A stretch of DNA of 64,000 nt from Roridomyces roridus (lineage: Eukaryota; Basidiomycota; Agaricomycetes; Agaricales; Mycenaceae): contig JARKIF010000023.1 of assembly GCA_029378245.1 (NCBI GenBank), positions 434,001 through 498,000 on the forward strand. Reading direction: 5' to 3'. The position numbers were made by a program, and so were the translations under genes. Shown in pieces: positions 10,349-21,317 of the stretch (position 1 is the stretch's first letter; each line of letters opens with the position of its first letter). The notes beneath the pieces are model-generated. The model saw only the letters and a program-made list of their open reading frames with translations, did not search any database and had not been told where the DNA came from.

Positions 10349-13300
10349 TCTTGTTCTGCGCTTCGTTTGCGTCTGGAAAATTGGAAATCCAAATCGAATT
10401 CAATAGGGGCAGCCACAGAGATTTGCTGGGGGTGGAGGAGCAGCGGAAGATTCGACTTCTCGAACCGCTGATCTCCAGGTTGTAGGGCGATGGTGAGGCA
10501 TGAGAATGAACCCAGAACGGAGACGCCAGACGAGGGCATCACCAACGCCCACGGCTAACCCAACGAATCAGCGGCTCCTCAATTGATCGAAGATCCCTGG
10601 ATTAAGTCCTTGGTGGAAGCAACTGGCACATGAAGGAATCCTGGCTTGAAGTTGAATAAATGCCGATCTGAAGCCTGAGTGCGGGCCGTGATGATGAAGA
10701 ATGAATTATAAGTGTCCGATGTTGGCCTCGTGAAGTTTTCCTGCGAGTTAACCCGCAGGCAGAGCGATCCAAGTCCCGGCAAACCACATGAAACGACAAC
10801 GTGGATCGAATGGCCATGAGTAAGGTGATCGAATATCACATCAACATGGCAGAGCCACCACGGTGCAAAGGAGAAACAAAAGAGGTAGTTGGGCACAGGT
10901 CGACGTCGAAGTCGTGCAGACTGGATAGAAGCACGGCAGAATGTGTTGGAATTCAATTACGCTGAGATTGGGGGTTTAACGTTCAATCATTGAGCTTGGG
11001 TGCTAGAGAGACGAGTCCCGTTGTTGTGGAATAGGTGCAGGAGACCCAGACGCCACGAGAGTTTTCTGGTAACTGCCGCAGCGAATGCGAAGGCGGTGTG
11101 AAGTCGTCGTTCGAATCAGGCAATTGAACATTCGGACGGCCAGGGCTTCGAAAGATCGTTCGGGGAAGTTTTGTTTGTGTGCCTCGCCCAATAGAGAACT
11201 TGAAAAACATGGCCCAAGGCCGCCGTGTCATTAGGCACTTGAGCAGGACACCGATTAAGAGCAAGCGGTCGATTGGAAAGCGATACTATGATAGTAGTGA
11301 ATAGAAGAAATGAGGGGAGAGGGTTTCCCAGAAATTTGTGAAAGTAGACACTCGTGTGCAAGACAAGGCGTTGAAGAGCCAGCCCCACCGGTTCTTGGAG
11401 CAGGGACATTGAACGAACGAAAGATGAAGGAAATTGGTTAGCGCCGGCAATTCGGCGCAGAAATGAACTCATTCGAACACGGCCCTAAAGCAGCCAGCGA
11501 AGATAATAATAAGGGAATTGGACATCCCCGACCATGCACGAAAGGAATTGGATGGGACAGGATTGAGCCCACAGCGACTCAGAATTCGAAGCACACTAAG
11601 AACTGCCCTGTGGTTGGATGGTGCAGTCGAAGAGGCCTGCGTTGGGTGCAGTGGAAAGAATTATGGATGTCGTGGAGAGAATTATCCACAAAACAAGGCG
11701 GAATCAAGTGCAGTAGAGATTGCCAACGAGCAGGACACGAACGACAGCGTGTCCCATTTAAATTTGGAACATCCACTACCATGAATGTGAAGTATTGGTT
11801 GATTTGAATTGCCAGTTATTTCCAGTGGGCTGAATGAATGAAATTGTGCTCTTGATAGCAGCAGACAGCAGATGAAATAACGCTCGCAATAGTGCAGGAC
11901 CTGATGGCGGCAGATCAAAGCCGCCGACATGGACACCTTCTCAAGCACAAGGTACTCCGCGCACTCCCGGGATCCCATAGCGACAAAGGTGCGCTCTCCA
12001 TAGCGCAAGGTTGCCTTCGGAAAAGGAAGATATGCAGGCTCTCGATGGTCGCCCAGGGGATGTTCTCGAATCTTGATATCAACAATAATGCACTCTCGAT
12101 TGCACACTTCCAATGGTCTAAGCAGACGTCGCGGTCTCGAAAGCATGCGGCGGTATATATGCACCTTTTGGATCACGGTGGAGATCATTGATTTTGGTAG
12201 CACAATGAAGGCACGCTCTCGATAGCGGCGAAATCTTCCTCTCGATGGCCTGAGACTAGCGCGACCTCGATTGCAGTAGATGACGCTCGAGGGACAGAAG
12301 GACCCTTGCGATAAAACAAGACAGGGAAAGTATAGCCTCGATAAGGGCGGAAAGAGAATGAGGCCTCGAGGCGGCATTGAAAGTACAATTCCAACAGGAG
12401 TTGAATGCCCATAGTGTGCATATCAACATCAGGATATTCCGATGACCCGATGATTCCAGTCCTTACCAGTGCTCAGAGAGATGGATCGATTATATCAACC
12501 AGGATTCGACGAAATGAAAACAGAATGCCTTCGATGGCAAGAATCAGGACTCCAGTAATCGAAGATACGGAACGGGATGCGTTCGATGACAGAGGACGTC
12601 TCCGATGACAAGGTACAAGACACTCATCACTGAACGATGGAGCTTACGCCCATTGGGAGGCACACTCAGACCTGCCCTGTTAGTCAATGGTGCAGCCGAT
12701 TGCGCCTCCGTTAGGTGGACATAGCGAGGATGATCAACAGCCGCTGAGCAACTCGAGCGCTTGAGAATATGGATGTGAATGCCTTTGATGGCAAGAATGA
12801 CAAGAATTCCAGCAATCAAAGGATCCGGACGCCTTCGATGGCAAAGAATGTCTTCAATGACAACGTTCAAAACCAAAACCGCCGATGAGGAAGCACATCT
12901 GCGATGGCAAGATACAGGAAACCCGTCGATAATGAAGGAAGAGGCAAGCCCGCCGCTTTCGATAGCGGACAGAGCTACAGGGTAATCCAGTGCTCAAACG
13001 GACATGGACCCGTATTCCGAAGGGCACTCGATGGCCTAAAAAATAATGGAATCGATGCTTTCGATAGCGGGAGAACAGGTAACTAGGTAGTTCAGAGTAA
13101 ACTGGTTGTTGATGTGTCGAAAGTGGTGTCGGCGTGAGTGTACTGAAGATCAGATCCGGCCATGGTCGAAGGGCCGGGCTTACAGCAGAGGGCATCCCAA
13201 ATCCTGAAGATCCATAAGGCCACGATAGTTGTCTTGCATGATTCAGGCTCAAGAGGGCAAGGTACAAGGCAAGCCAGAATTGAGTACTGGTTGATTGATT

Positions 13301-15043
13301 CGTCCGTGTTCTATTCGCTTTCCAGCCGTAGTTGTAACCGTTTCAGAAGACCCGAAGTTATAGCCTAAAGATTGTTCTTGAGGTGGATGTACATTACAAT
13401 GGCCAGGAAGAGGGAAGTCGCCGTTTTCAATAGTGTCGGAAGGAAACCAACCATCTGAGAGCTCAGGAGTAATAGAGACGCATGTGAGTGAATGTAAAAT
13501 TGATGCCCAGAAAATCCAAAGAAGTGATACGGTGCTTGACAGGAGAGCGATGCCCGATTTTCTTGGGAACTAGATGTTCGAATGCTATGGGACTGGATGC
13601 CCGAATGTGACGGGAACTGGATGCCCAAAAGATCAGCTCCACGTGTTTGATCACGGAGGAAGCAACCCAGCGCTCGAGGACATAGGTGGCTGGGAGGATG
13701 GGAACTGGATGCCCGACAGAACAACTCAACACGTTCGATAGCGGAGAAGCAACCCAGTGCTCGAGGACATGGTGCATATGAGAATGGGAACTGAATGCCC
13801 AAAAGAACAACTCGACACATGTGATAGCGGAGGAAGCAACCCAGCGCTGGAAGACATAGATGCGTATGAATGGGAACTGGATGCCCGAAAGAACTCGACG
13901 GGTTCGATAGCGAACGAGGCGACCCAGTGCTCGAGGACATAGGTGCGTAAGGCTATGAGAATGGCAACTGGATGCCCGATAGAGCAACTCAACGTGTTCA
14001 ATAGCGAGGAAGCAACCCAGCGCTCGAGGACATAGGTGCGTATGAGAATGGGAACTGGATGCTCGAAAGAACATCCCGACGCGTTCGATAGCGGAGGAAG
14101 CAACCCAGTGCTGGAAGACATAGGTGCGTATGAATGGGAACTGGATACCCAAAAGAACTCGACGCGGACGATAGCGGACGAGGCAACCTAGCGGTGGAGG
14201 ACATAGGTGCGTGTGAATGAAATGGGAACTGGATGCCCAAAATAACAGGTGAACACGTTCGATCGCGGAGGAATGGAGTAACCCAGCGCTGGATGACATA
14301 GGTGCGTATGAATGGATGGGAACTGGATGCCCAAAATAACAGCTTGACGTGGTCGAGACCGGAGGAATGAAGTGCCCAGCGCTTGACATAGGCGCAAATG
14401 AATGAAGAGGAGTAAACGTCCGGAGGCTGGACATGTTCCATAGCTGTGTAATGCAGTAACTACCAGGGAGGAAGAAACATATCCGAGGCCGTAGATGCGA
14501 GATATGAATGGGCACTTGATGATCGGGGAAGGCAAAAGCATGAGGTATCATAGAAAGGATTTGGTGGTGAAGCATTGCCAGCCAGGAGGAATGAGCGCGA
14601 CCATAGCCAGAGATCTACTGAGTTGTGGCGCAAGTCGACAACGAGCGATGGGCGATAGCCGTGGTAGCATACGGGGCTCGTAATTGAGAGACAGATAGTG
14701 GAGGGAACAGATGGAGGATGATGGGACCAATGGAAAACACACCTGAGTCCTAGCCGCCACTCATCTACGCAGTTCCATTGAAAGCCGACGCCGAGGTGAA
14801 GCAAGTGTATCCAGAACGAAAACGAGGCGAGACAGGTGTTACGGGCGATAAAAACGGAAGAAAGACGAGCAGGTATGACCAGAGAAAGATTTTGGAGATG
14901 CTGGAGGGTGGATTCATCGACATAGGCGCTGCATTGCATGAAGTGCTGGCGATTGTCGTGGTGTGATGACAGAGGCACGGATCACATGTCACTCCGCTGT
15001 CACAAGAATCAGTACTGCCTTCGCACGCTCGTCAGTACTACAC
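10349..15043 (+). mobile_element. Novel 4.7 kb non-coding element with internal minisatellite
   Basis: It is bounded by the left block (10349-10513) and the right block (14884-15043). A related copy occupies 47352-51741 in the same orientation. The interior has no credible gene. From about 11840 it is made of degenerate, then (13560-14410) well-kept, tandem units containing GATAGCGGAGGAA and CAACCCAGCGCT. The right end has two AGTACT palindromes near its terminus. Starting with TC and lying head-to-tail with another copy recall Helitrons, but there is no CTRR terminus and no Rep/helicase gene. The true boundaries and mode of movement are inferred. Confidence 0.65.
13560..14410 (+). repeat. 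Minisatellite, about ten units of 85-93 bp
   Basis: Successive GGAACTGGATGCCC-type blocks occur near 13612, 13701, 13787, 13872, 13963, 14050, 14137, 14225 and 14318, giving a period of about 88 bp. Each unit also contains TTCGATAGCGGAGGAAGCAA and CCCAGCGCTxGAxGACATAG variants. A related 83 bp array lies in the third copy of the element at 50640-51190. Confidence 0.85.
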
Positions 15044-15975
15044 ACATTATGCGCGTCGAGCTGATGTTTCTTCGTTGGTTGCTTCAGGCTCCCGTCGGGT
15101 GTGCCAGGGCCCAGGACTTCATTGTTGAAGTGGTCTCCCGACGAAACTGGTCCGTGAATTGTCATGCAATGAAAACTTACTTAGTGTTGCAAATGGGTTT
15201 GATACTGCTGGTGTGAAATCAGTTTGAGCCATGAGTGTCATGTTCAAACTTCAAGTCGAAGAAGCGAGGCAACATGTTGGAACTTGGCCGTGGGCCGTCA
15301 CCTCGGCGTCACCCGTGGCGCCGGTCTGTGGAAGCTGCCGTGGAGGGGCAGGGTAAAAGCTAAGCAAGAGTGTTTGATCTCGACCCAGCCTTCATTGTCG
15401 ACTCTGGAGGCGGCGCGGTCAAGAGGCGGAAAGCCAGAGCAAGCAGGGGTTACTATGACAGGCTTGGGATTTTTCTCGGCAAAGAACCCGACATCTGTGC
15501 ATGGCATTTGCACAGATGTTGGAAAAGCTTTCGGATACGACTGCACCCGGAAGTTGAGGTCATCAATATTGCGTTCCCGGAGCGGCAATCATCGGCTTGA
15601 ACGAGCATTTGGCTGGATCCATCAGTGCTGACGCAAAAACCAACGACAAAAACGTGATGGCCCGCAAAAACCAAAATTTAGGGCGCCCTATAGAAACCTG
15701 TACCTAAAGGTAGCAGGAATAAGAATCTGGAAACCCACTGGCGATCGCTCATTTCATTCACGATGTTAACGACAATGCGGCAGCCAATGTACCAGGCTGA
15801 ATCACATGGCATGTAACGAGTGCAAGATACGTATAGGCCCTGGGTCCGAAATTCCAACGAAGTGTTTGACGTAGGCGCCTGGGGGAGATGAATTCTTGCA
15901 GGTCCGGTCAATGTTTGCCGCCAGTCGTATGAATACCTAGTCCTCTTGGATCGGAGTTTTACGAATCAGGCTACT
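15044..15975. other. Intergenic with left part of a dispersed repeat
   Basis: No gene was recognised in 15044-15830. From about 15834 the sequence matches the dispersed repeat seen at 2610-2835 and 3945-4000. This copy was split by the CACTA element at 15976 and resumes at 20669. Confidence 0.5.
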
Positions 15976-16752
15976 CACTGCATTCCGCACCCGCGTAGGC
16001 ATGGCTGTGCCTAGCGTTACCTACATGTGCCAACCGCATTAGGCACACTATTTTGGGCTGTGCCTAAGCGAGAAAATCGAAACTATGCCTGGCTGTCCGG
16101 ACCCTCTGCCTACGCTGAGCCTACCCCCACCGCCAACTGTGCCTTGCTCTCTAACCTCCTTCCCAGCCTCTCAACAACGCGCACCTCGGGCGTGAAACCG
16201 TAGATAGACAGCTGTGTGTTGGCTGTGTGAGAGTACTAAAAGTTTATTCATGATCTCCGACATCCCGAGCCAGTTCTCCCGTCCACCCTGAGTGTTTGTA
16301 GACGTCGCTATGCTTGTGCGGATTTTCTGTGGCCCTCGTCCCCCTCGTTACACTCCCACAGCTCACACCCACTTGCCACCTCTCACTCCGAGTCGACCTC
16401 AATGCATCGTCGAAATGGACCGCCGCTCGCTGCGGCGGACAGTAATTGGAATCATCTGTACGCAAATCGCCCGCCATCCGGCAACCCGTGCGTCTCGCCC
16501 TTTTCGCTTGGCACTCCCCTCCCTAATTGCGCTCTGCCAGGTTCGAATACGTGCACGGTGCTGCTCCTACGAGCCAGGCAATATATGAGGATCCACGAGC
16601 TGGCCTAGGGCATGGGTTTCCTCCGTGCGTCTCTGAATCAGCCGTGCGGCGCTAATAATGACCAATGTACTTGAAGGGCTACACCGAGAGCTACAAGCAC
16701 TCAGCGCGCACCGTCTGCGACCCGCGGCCCTTCCTACATTGACCCCAGTTTG

Positions 16753-17940
16753 ATGCAGACACCCACTCAGGCCACGGTTAGGAACCGTGCCGCATCGAGG
16801 CCGTTCTCCTCCGTCCACGCGCCGCCCGCCATTCTTGAGGAGCGAGATGCTGCAATGCAAAGCTTACTTGGCATGATGCATGGACTCATGGATAGTGTTG
16901 GCGAGATCAGAGACTCCATGGGGGAGCTCAGAGAGGAAGTAACGGCGCTGCGAAGTGAAGTCGGTGCTCTCCGAGGTTCGTCGGATGGAGTCACCCCACT
17001 TGTCGCTCAGCGAGGTGCTGCTCCCACTCGTGGCCGTCCCACTACTACTCGCAGTAGAGGTCGTGCAAGGCGTCAGACGTCTGGGGCGGAATCTGGTGTG
17101 GACTCGGAGGCGAGCACCACCGACGCTTCCGCCGCCACCGACCAAGAGCCCGAGTCGGAGGAGGAGACGGATGTCGACGGCGAGATTGGAGCGCTGGGAC
17201 CGGGCGTCAAGCGTGCCCTGCAGGTGAGTGATCAATCGTAATATCCGATCCACGCATATTGAACATTTCGGCAGGAGTTCAGCACTCGGACTTTCCGCGA
17301 AGTTTGCGATGTCATGGGCCGGATCTGGCCCGACCCCGAAGTCGTTCGGGTCAATCCTCTCACTGGCGAGACGTATCCGACACCACTGTTTCGCGAGAGG
17401 GTGACAGCCAGTCATAACCGCCACCTCTTCGTACAAGTTGCCGACAAAGCGCTCGCCGACTTGGAGGTTTGGTGTCTTTCATGTTAATCATCCTGAAACT
17501 GACACATCTGGGCCAGGATGACGAAATCTGGCAGCAAATCTTCAAGCACCCATTCGAAGACGGCATGATGGTGAGCCATGCGTTGTTGCGCCATTGTGCG
17601 AAGGCCTCGTTTCGCTCGTTGAAGAAGAATTGGAGGGAGATGGAGAACATGGAAGCGGCGATTGCGGGGGACACAAACCGACAAAACCTTCGCCATAGAA
17701 TGCGGCGCAAACGTGTTCGTCTTCGACTTCCTCAAATTATCCGCTGCCGTATACTGACACTTGCTTTCCAGAAAGCGGCCCAGATGATGAAATTTCTTGT
17801 CGCATTTTGTCAGTTGTACGGTATAAATCCGAGTTGGGCTGTCGATCTCATACACGAACAATATCTGTCCGACGAAGTATCGGAGCCAGAGGAGGGCTCG
17901 GACGAGCGTTTGAACGGTTCTTTCGGTAGGGGAGGTCGGC
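16753..17940 (+). pseudogene. CACTA element second gene, 3'-truncated
   Basis: The exons are 16753-17223, 17275-17466, 17517-17714 and from 17772. All introns still have good splice sites and the frame is open across them. The N-terminal part has a heptad-like coiled coil (MDSVGEIRDSMGELREEVTA), an RG/RS-rich basic linker (RGRPTTTRSRGRARRQ) and an acidic stretch. A conserved region follows (FSTRTFREVCDVMGRIW; MMVSHALLRHCAKASFR), and then an acidic SDEVSEPEEGSDE motif. After about 17930 the frame runs into sequence antisense to the transposase and becomes meaningless. It probably encodes a transposon accessory protein; its function is not known. Confidence 0.6.
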
Positions 17941-19938
17941 GTGAATTTTTTTGGCGTGAATCTTTAGTCTTCTCCCATGCCTTGAGCTTCTTCCTGTACT
18001 CCGTCATGGACGCCGGGTATCGAGCTAAGGCAGCTTTGTAATCTTCGTCAGCGTCAGACTGAAAGCGCTCCCACACGAGTGGTACCTAAACAGGTGTCAG
18101 TTCAGGAAGATCACCTGATGGACAGACAAACCACGACAGCCAAAGGTCCTGTTGTGGCAAACTTATACTCGTCTGCGGTTAGCGAGCCTCCCGCGGATTC
18201 CCCTACTCGAGTCGGCAGGCGACCAGCTCAGAAGGGAGCCTCGAACTACGGAATCTCAGTGGTCATCAGGCAAGATCAACTCAGGGGAGGCTTACACTTT
18301 CCAAAAACTCGTGGATGATGTTCAGCTCACGCGCCCGAAGTGCGCCAGTCTCAATCCACCGACTGAACCACTGATTTTTCGCAACACCTGTAGGGGATAA
18401 ATCAATAGGGCGACACAAAATAATGTTTTTTTTCCACTGTACCAAGCAGGAGATTATGCATGGGATCAATCACCGTGCAACGCACCAGATCGAAATAATA
18501 CAACCGCGCAAATTCTGTCCACCGGACGCCATGCTCGGAGAAGAAAAGCTCCTTCTCTTCGACTGTGGCAAGATTCTTGTACATGTATGCTAACCGCCTG
18601 TGTTCAGCCCCGGTGCGACGCTGGAACTCTTCGAATATGTATCAAAAAAATGCCGAGAGACGAAAAGAGTTTACATACCGTTCAGAAGGGATTCCTGAGT
18701 GAAGAGTTCTTCATGGGTTACCTCACACTTGGTGCACGGCGTCCCATCATGACTGTGATCCGCAAATCCGCATAGTTTACACATTGCGGGGTGGTCTGCA
18801 ATGATCAAGACCAACGCAACACGTACACGTTTGCCTATCGGTGGTCAGCTAGGACATAAGATTCAACCCGAACGATGATACCGTTCGGAAACTCCGGGGT
18901 ATTGACCACAATGCCGTCCTCATACAACATGATCAGATCGTCGACGATGATTTTAAGGTAGTGTTGCAGTTGCTCCGCGGTCGGCTCTTTCTGTCCAGTA
19001 CCCCCGCTAAAGATCAGGTTCTCGGAGCGATACCTATTATGGAGTGAACAACTTCCTGACCATAGCATATTTTATCTTACCGGAGCGAATTCGTTAAATT
19101 TTGAACGCAAAAAGACATCGCACCGGACGACTGACTGGGTGCGAAACTACTTTTGCTTCGGTTGAACCTGGGAAATATGAGCATCAACTAATACGCAATG
19201 GACGCAAGATGAGATCGAATACCAGTCCAAACTGAAACTAACTCCCAGTCGAATTTCCTCGTCCGCATGCGGGCCATGAAAGAAGGAGTTGCCGTCCTTG
19301 TCCTTCATCTCGTTCCACACCCGACCATCCTGCATACAATTTAGCTCACCCTCGACTTGAGTCCGACTTCTCCAACAATTCACTGCCGAAACCATACCCG
19401 GCCGCTTGAAAAAGTCCTGCAAACCGGTGGAAAGCAATTGAATCGGGGAAACCAGATTCGGCCGTCGTTTACCGAGCCTTGGACCATCGCCAGCACCATC
19501 AGGTTCTGAGTCAATATTCTCCGACGCCCGTGCTCCAAACACCTCTTCCTCGCAATCCGAGCAAAATGTATCGGGGTCGATGTCCGGTTCGAAGACGTGA
19601 TGGCATTGGAAGCAGATAGGGTGCACCGTGAAATGGTCGTTGATGTCAAAACGCGAGAAGACCGTTTTGAGCGTGCGCGGGAGAGCCACCGCGTCCGAAA
19701 AATTGCCCATAAGGCAAGAGAAAATGAACCCCAGACAGACGAGGATGAGGCCTGCCCCACGGAAGGTAACGCGGTGTTTTGTATGGAGAAAAGCCACGAG
19801 GTACATTATGCAACGGATGTACCACTGTGGGTGAAGGTGATCGCGCTGCGAAACCTGCGGAGTGCTGATCTGAGGGTGCGATTCTTGAGGGTGTGAGTCC
19901 GACTGCTCGGGCTGGACAGACGACCTGAAGATGAGCAC
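17810..19938 (-). pseudogene. Tnp2-type CACTA transposase, nonsense and C-terminally deleted
   Basis: Reading right to left, the conserved order is HFTVHPICFQCHHVFEPDI (a CxxC-bearing region), then RYRSENLIFSGG, EDGIVVNTPEFPNG, ADHPAMCKLCGFADHS with a CxxC pair, HGVRWTEFARL, TVIDPMHNLLLG, NIIHEFLES and LTADEYKF. This is the signature series of agaricomycete Tnp2 proteins. At least six introns splice in frame, for example the donor after CCGAACG near 18891 and the acceptor at 18836. A TGA at 18230-18228 sits where the family usually has Trp before AGRLP. The DDE C-terminal half is missing, lost with the internal deletion near 17.9 kb. The true N-terminus upstream of 19938 is not resolved. Confidence 0.8.
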
Positions 19939-20819
19939 TTGTCATTCATGCATGCATTCGTTGGTTGACGATGAACGTACGGGACCATTGGAGTAGCGTT
20001 ACCAGATGCAGGGACATCAGATTGTGCTTCTTCTCTATGCCACATTGTCAGAAAGCGAAGATCTTGTCCAGACCACGAACGCACCGCACTGGTGAGGTCC
20101 GAACAGAACTGCGGCCCTCAAGCTCAACTACAGTATATCCGACAGACCGAGATGATGAACGTCCGCGTCCTGCGAGAGCTGAAGCTCTCGAGCGCGCGGG
20201 AATGGTGGACGATCCACGAGAAGCCGTAGTAGACGCAGGCGGCGGCGCCTCGGAAGAATCGATGCGCGCTGATCCTCCGCGTCCGCGTCGTGCTGCCAGG
20301 GAAGCTTGTTGCCGTTGAAGGTCCGGAGCATCGGATGGTCTCCCAGCCATGAGCGGTGAAGTGGTGAAGATGGGCTGAGCGCTGAGGGAGGAGGTGCAAT
20401 GTATCGCCGAGTATCGCCGTGACACGCTCCCATGACAGTCCGATCGATATCAAAGGGTTTTCCCATGTTCTGTCAAGTGACTCAACTCATCGTGACCTTG
20501 CTAGAACCCGCCTGGCAAGTCTGCGGACATGTACAACAATGGTACTGAGCCACGACTAGGTAGGGACAGGTATATTCATTGAACTCAGCTAAGTCTATCC
20601 TGAAGTGTGCCCAACTGTGCCTACACCCCTAGGCACAGGCTGTGCCTACAAGCCCGCGGAATGCAGTGACTGCCGTTCGTATTTAAATAGACAATTCATA
20701 GAATGAAGAGTTATGGTAGGATCAAACTATGGGACGCTGATGCCTGCGAAGGCCCTCAAACAGCGCTGTTCAAGTGAGTTATTCAGAAACGAAGGTCATG
20801 TGAAGAATTATCGAAAGAG

Positions 20820-20826
20820 TATAAAA
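20820..20826 (+). promoter_or_regulatory. TATA box of small secreted protein gene
   Basis: GAGTATAAAATGAG lies about 110 bases before the first ATG (20931). The promoter stretch 20677-20757 is itself the right part of the dispersed repeat split by the CACTA element. Confidence 0.55.
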
Positions 20827-20930
20827 TGAGAACTGCTTCATGCCCTTCGAGCAGCCAGCAGCCCCACTACTAGCTACCGCACTCGTGGTCAACAAGGCCA
20901 GTTCACCTTCTCTACCACTACTTCTGTAAA

Positions 20931-21275
20931 ATGACCCTATCCCAGTCGCGCAATATGTTCTTCAAGCTCAACACCGCCCTCATCCTCGCCGCCATGGCGT
21001 TCGTCCAGGTTCACGCTTCCCCTGCAGTGCCCCGCGCCGAGGGCGAGCTTGTTTTGCTCAGTAGTCAGGAGACGCCCACCGGCACCATCGACGTCTGGGG
21101 CTACCCCGAGGATGCCTCCAAGCGCGAGCCTGAGGCCGCCTCTGTCCCTGTGAAGAAGTGCTGCGGAACCAACAATGTCACTTGCAGCGGCAGCCACCAG
21201 GCGGATCGCAACAGTTGCAATCAACTCGTCCAATCCCTCAATGCCAACGGCGGTCAGGGTGTGGGAAGTAAGTAA
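20931..21275 (+). CDS. Small secreted cysteine-containing protein, 3' end uncertain
   Basis: The open frame encodes 114 residues. A signal peptide is clear if translation starts at the second Met (20955: MFFKLNTALILAAMAFVQVHA). The mature part has KREPEAASVPVKKCCGTNN followed by more Cys (VTCSGSH, RNSCNQL), a pattern of small secreted proteins of unknown role. The frame stops just after a perfect GTAAGT (21270-21275), so the TAA is probably intronic and one or more 3' exons are expected. An acceptor-like AACAAG lies at about 21317, but the sequence beyond it is a GC-rich inverted-repeat segment. The 3' exon may therefore have been lost or replaced. Confidence 0.6.
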   Translation: MTLSQSRNMFFKLNTALILAAMAFVQVHASPAVPRAEGELVLLSSQETPTGTIDVWGYPEDASKREPEAASVPVKKCCGTNNVTCSGSHQADRNSCNQLVQSLNANGGQGVGSK

Positions 21276-21317
21276 AAGCCTCCCCCTCCATCTTGCCCCT
21301 GATGCTGACGAGGAGTA

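Larger units (their letters stand above)
15976..20668. mobile_element. CACTA-type (CMC/EnSpm) DNA transposon, internally deleted
   Basis: The 4,693 bp element starts CACTGCATTCCGC at 15976 and ends with its inverted counterpart at 20668. It is flanked by the 3 bp target duplication ACT (15973-15975 and 20669-20671). The subterminal regions are dense in GTAGGCA/TGTGCCTA motifs on both sides, the usual transposase-binding arrangement. It encodes a Tnp2-type transposase on the minus strand and a second gene on the plus strand, converging at about 17810-17940. Both lose their C-terminal parts there, so a large internal deletion probably joined them. With a nonsense codon in the transposase as well, the copy is non-autonomous. 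Confidence 0.9.

Noticed and set aside
13463..14575. A 370-residue minus-strand open frame with repeated SSSAGLLPPLS-like peptides
   Set aside because: It is a translation of the 88 bp tandem repeat. The period is not a multiple of three, no start context or splice sites support it, and other frames are equally open.
10349..15043. Helitron identity for the satellite-bearing element
   Set aside because: It begins with TC and lies in tandem, but lacks a CTRR 3' end and any Rep/helicase gene, so the label would be unsupported.
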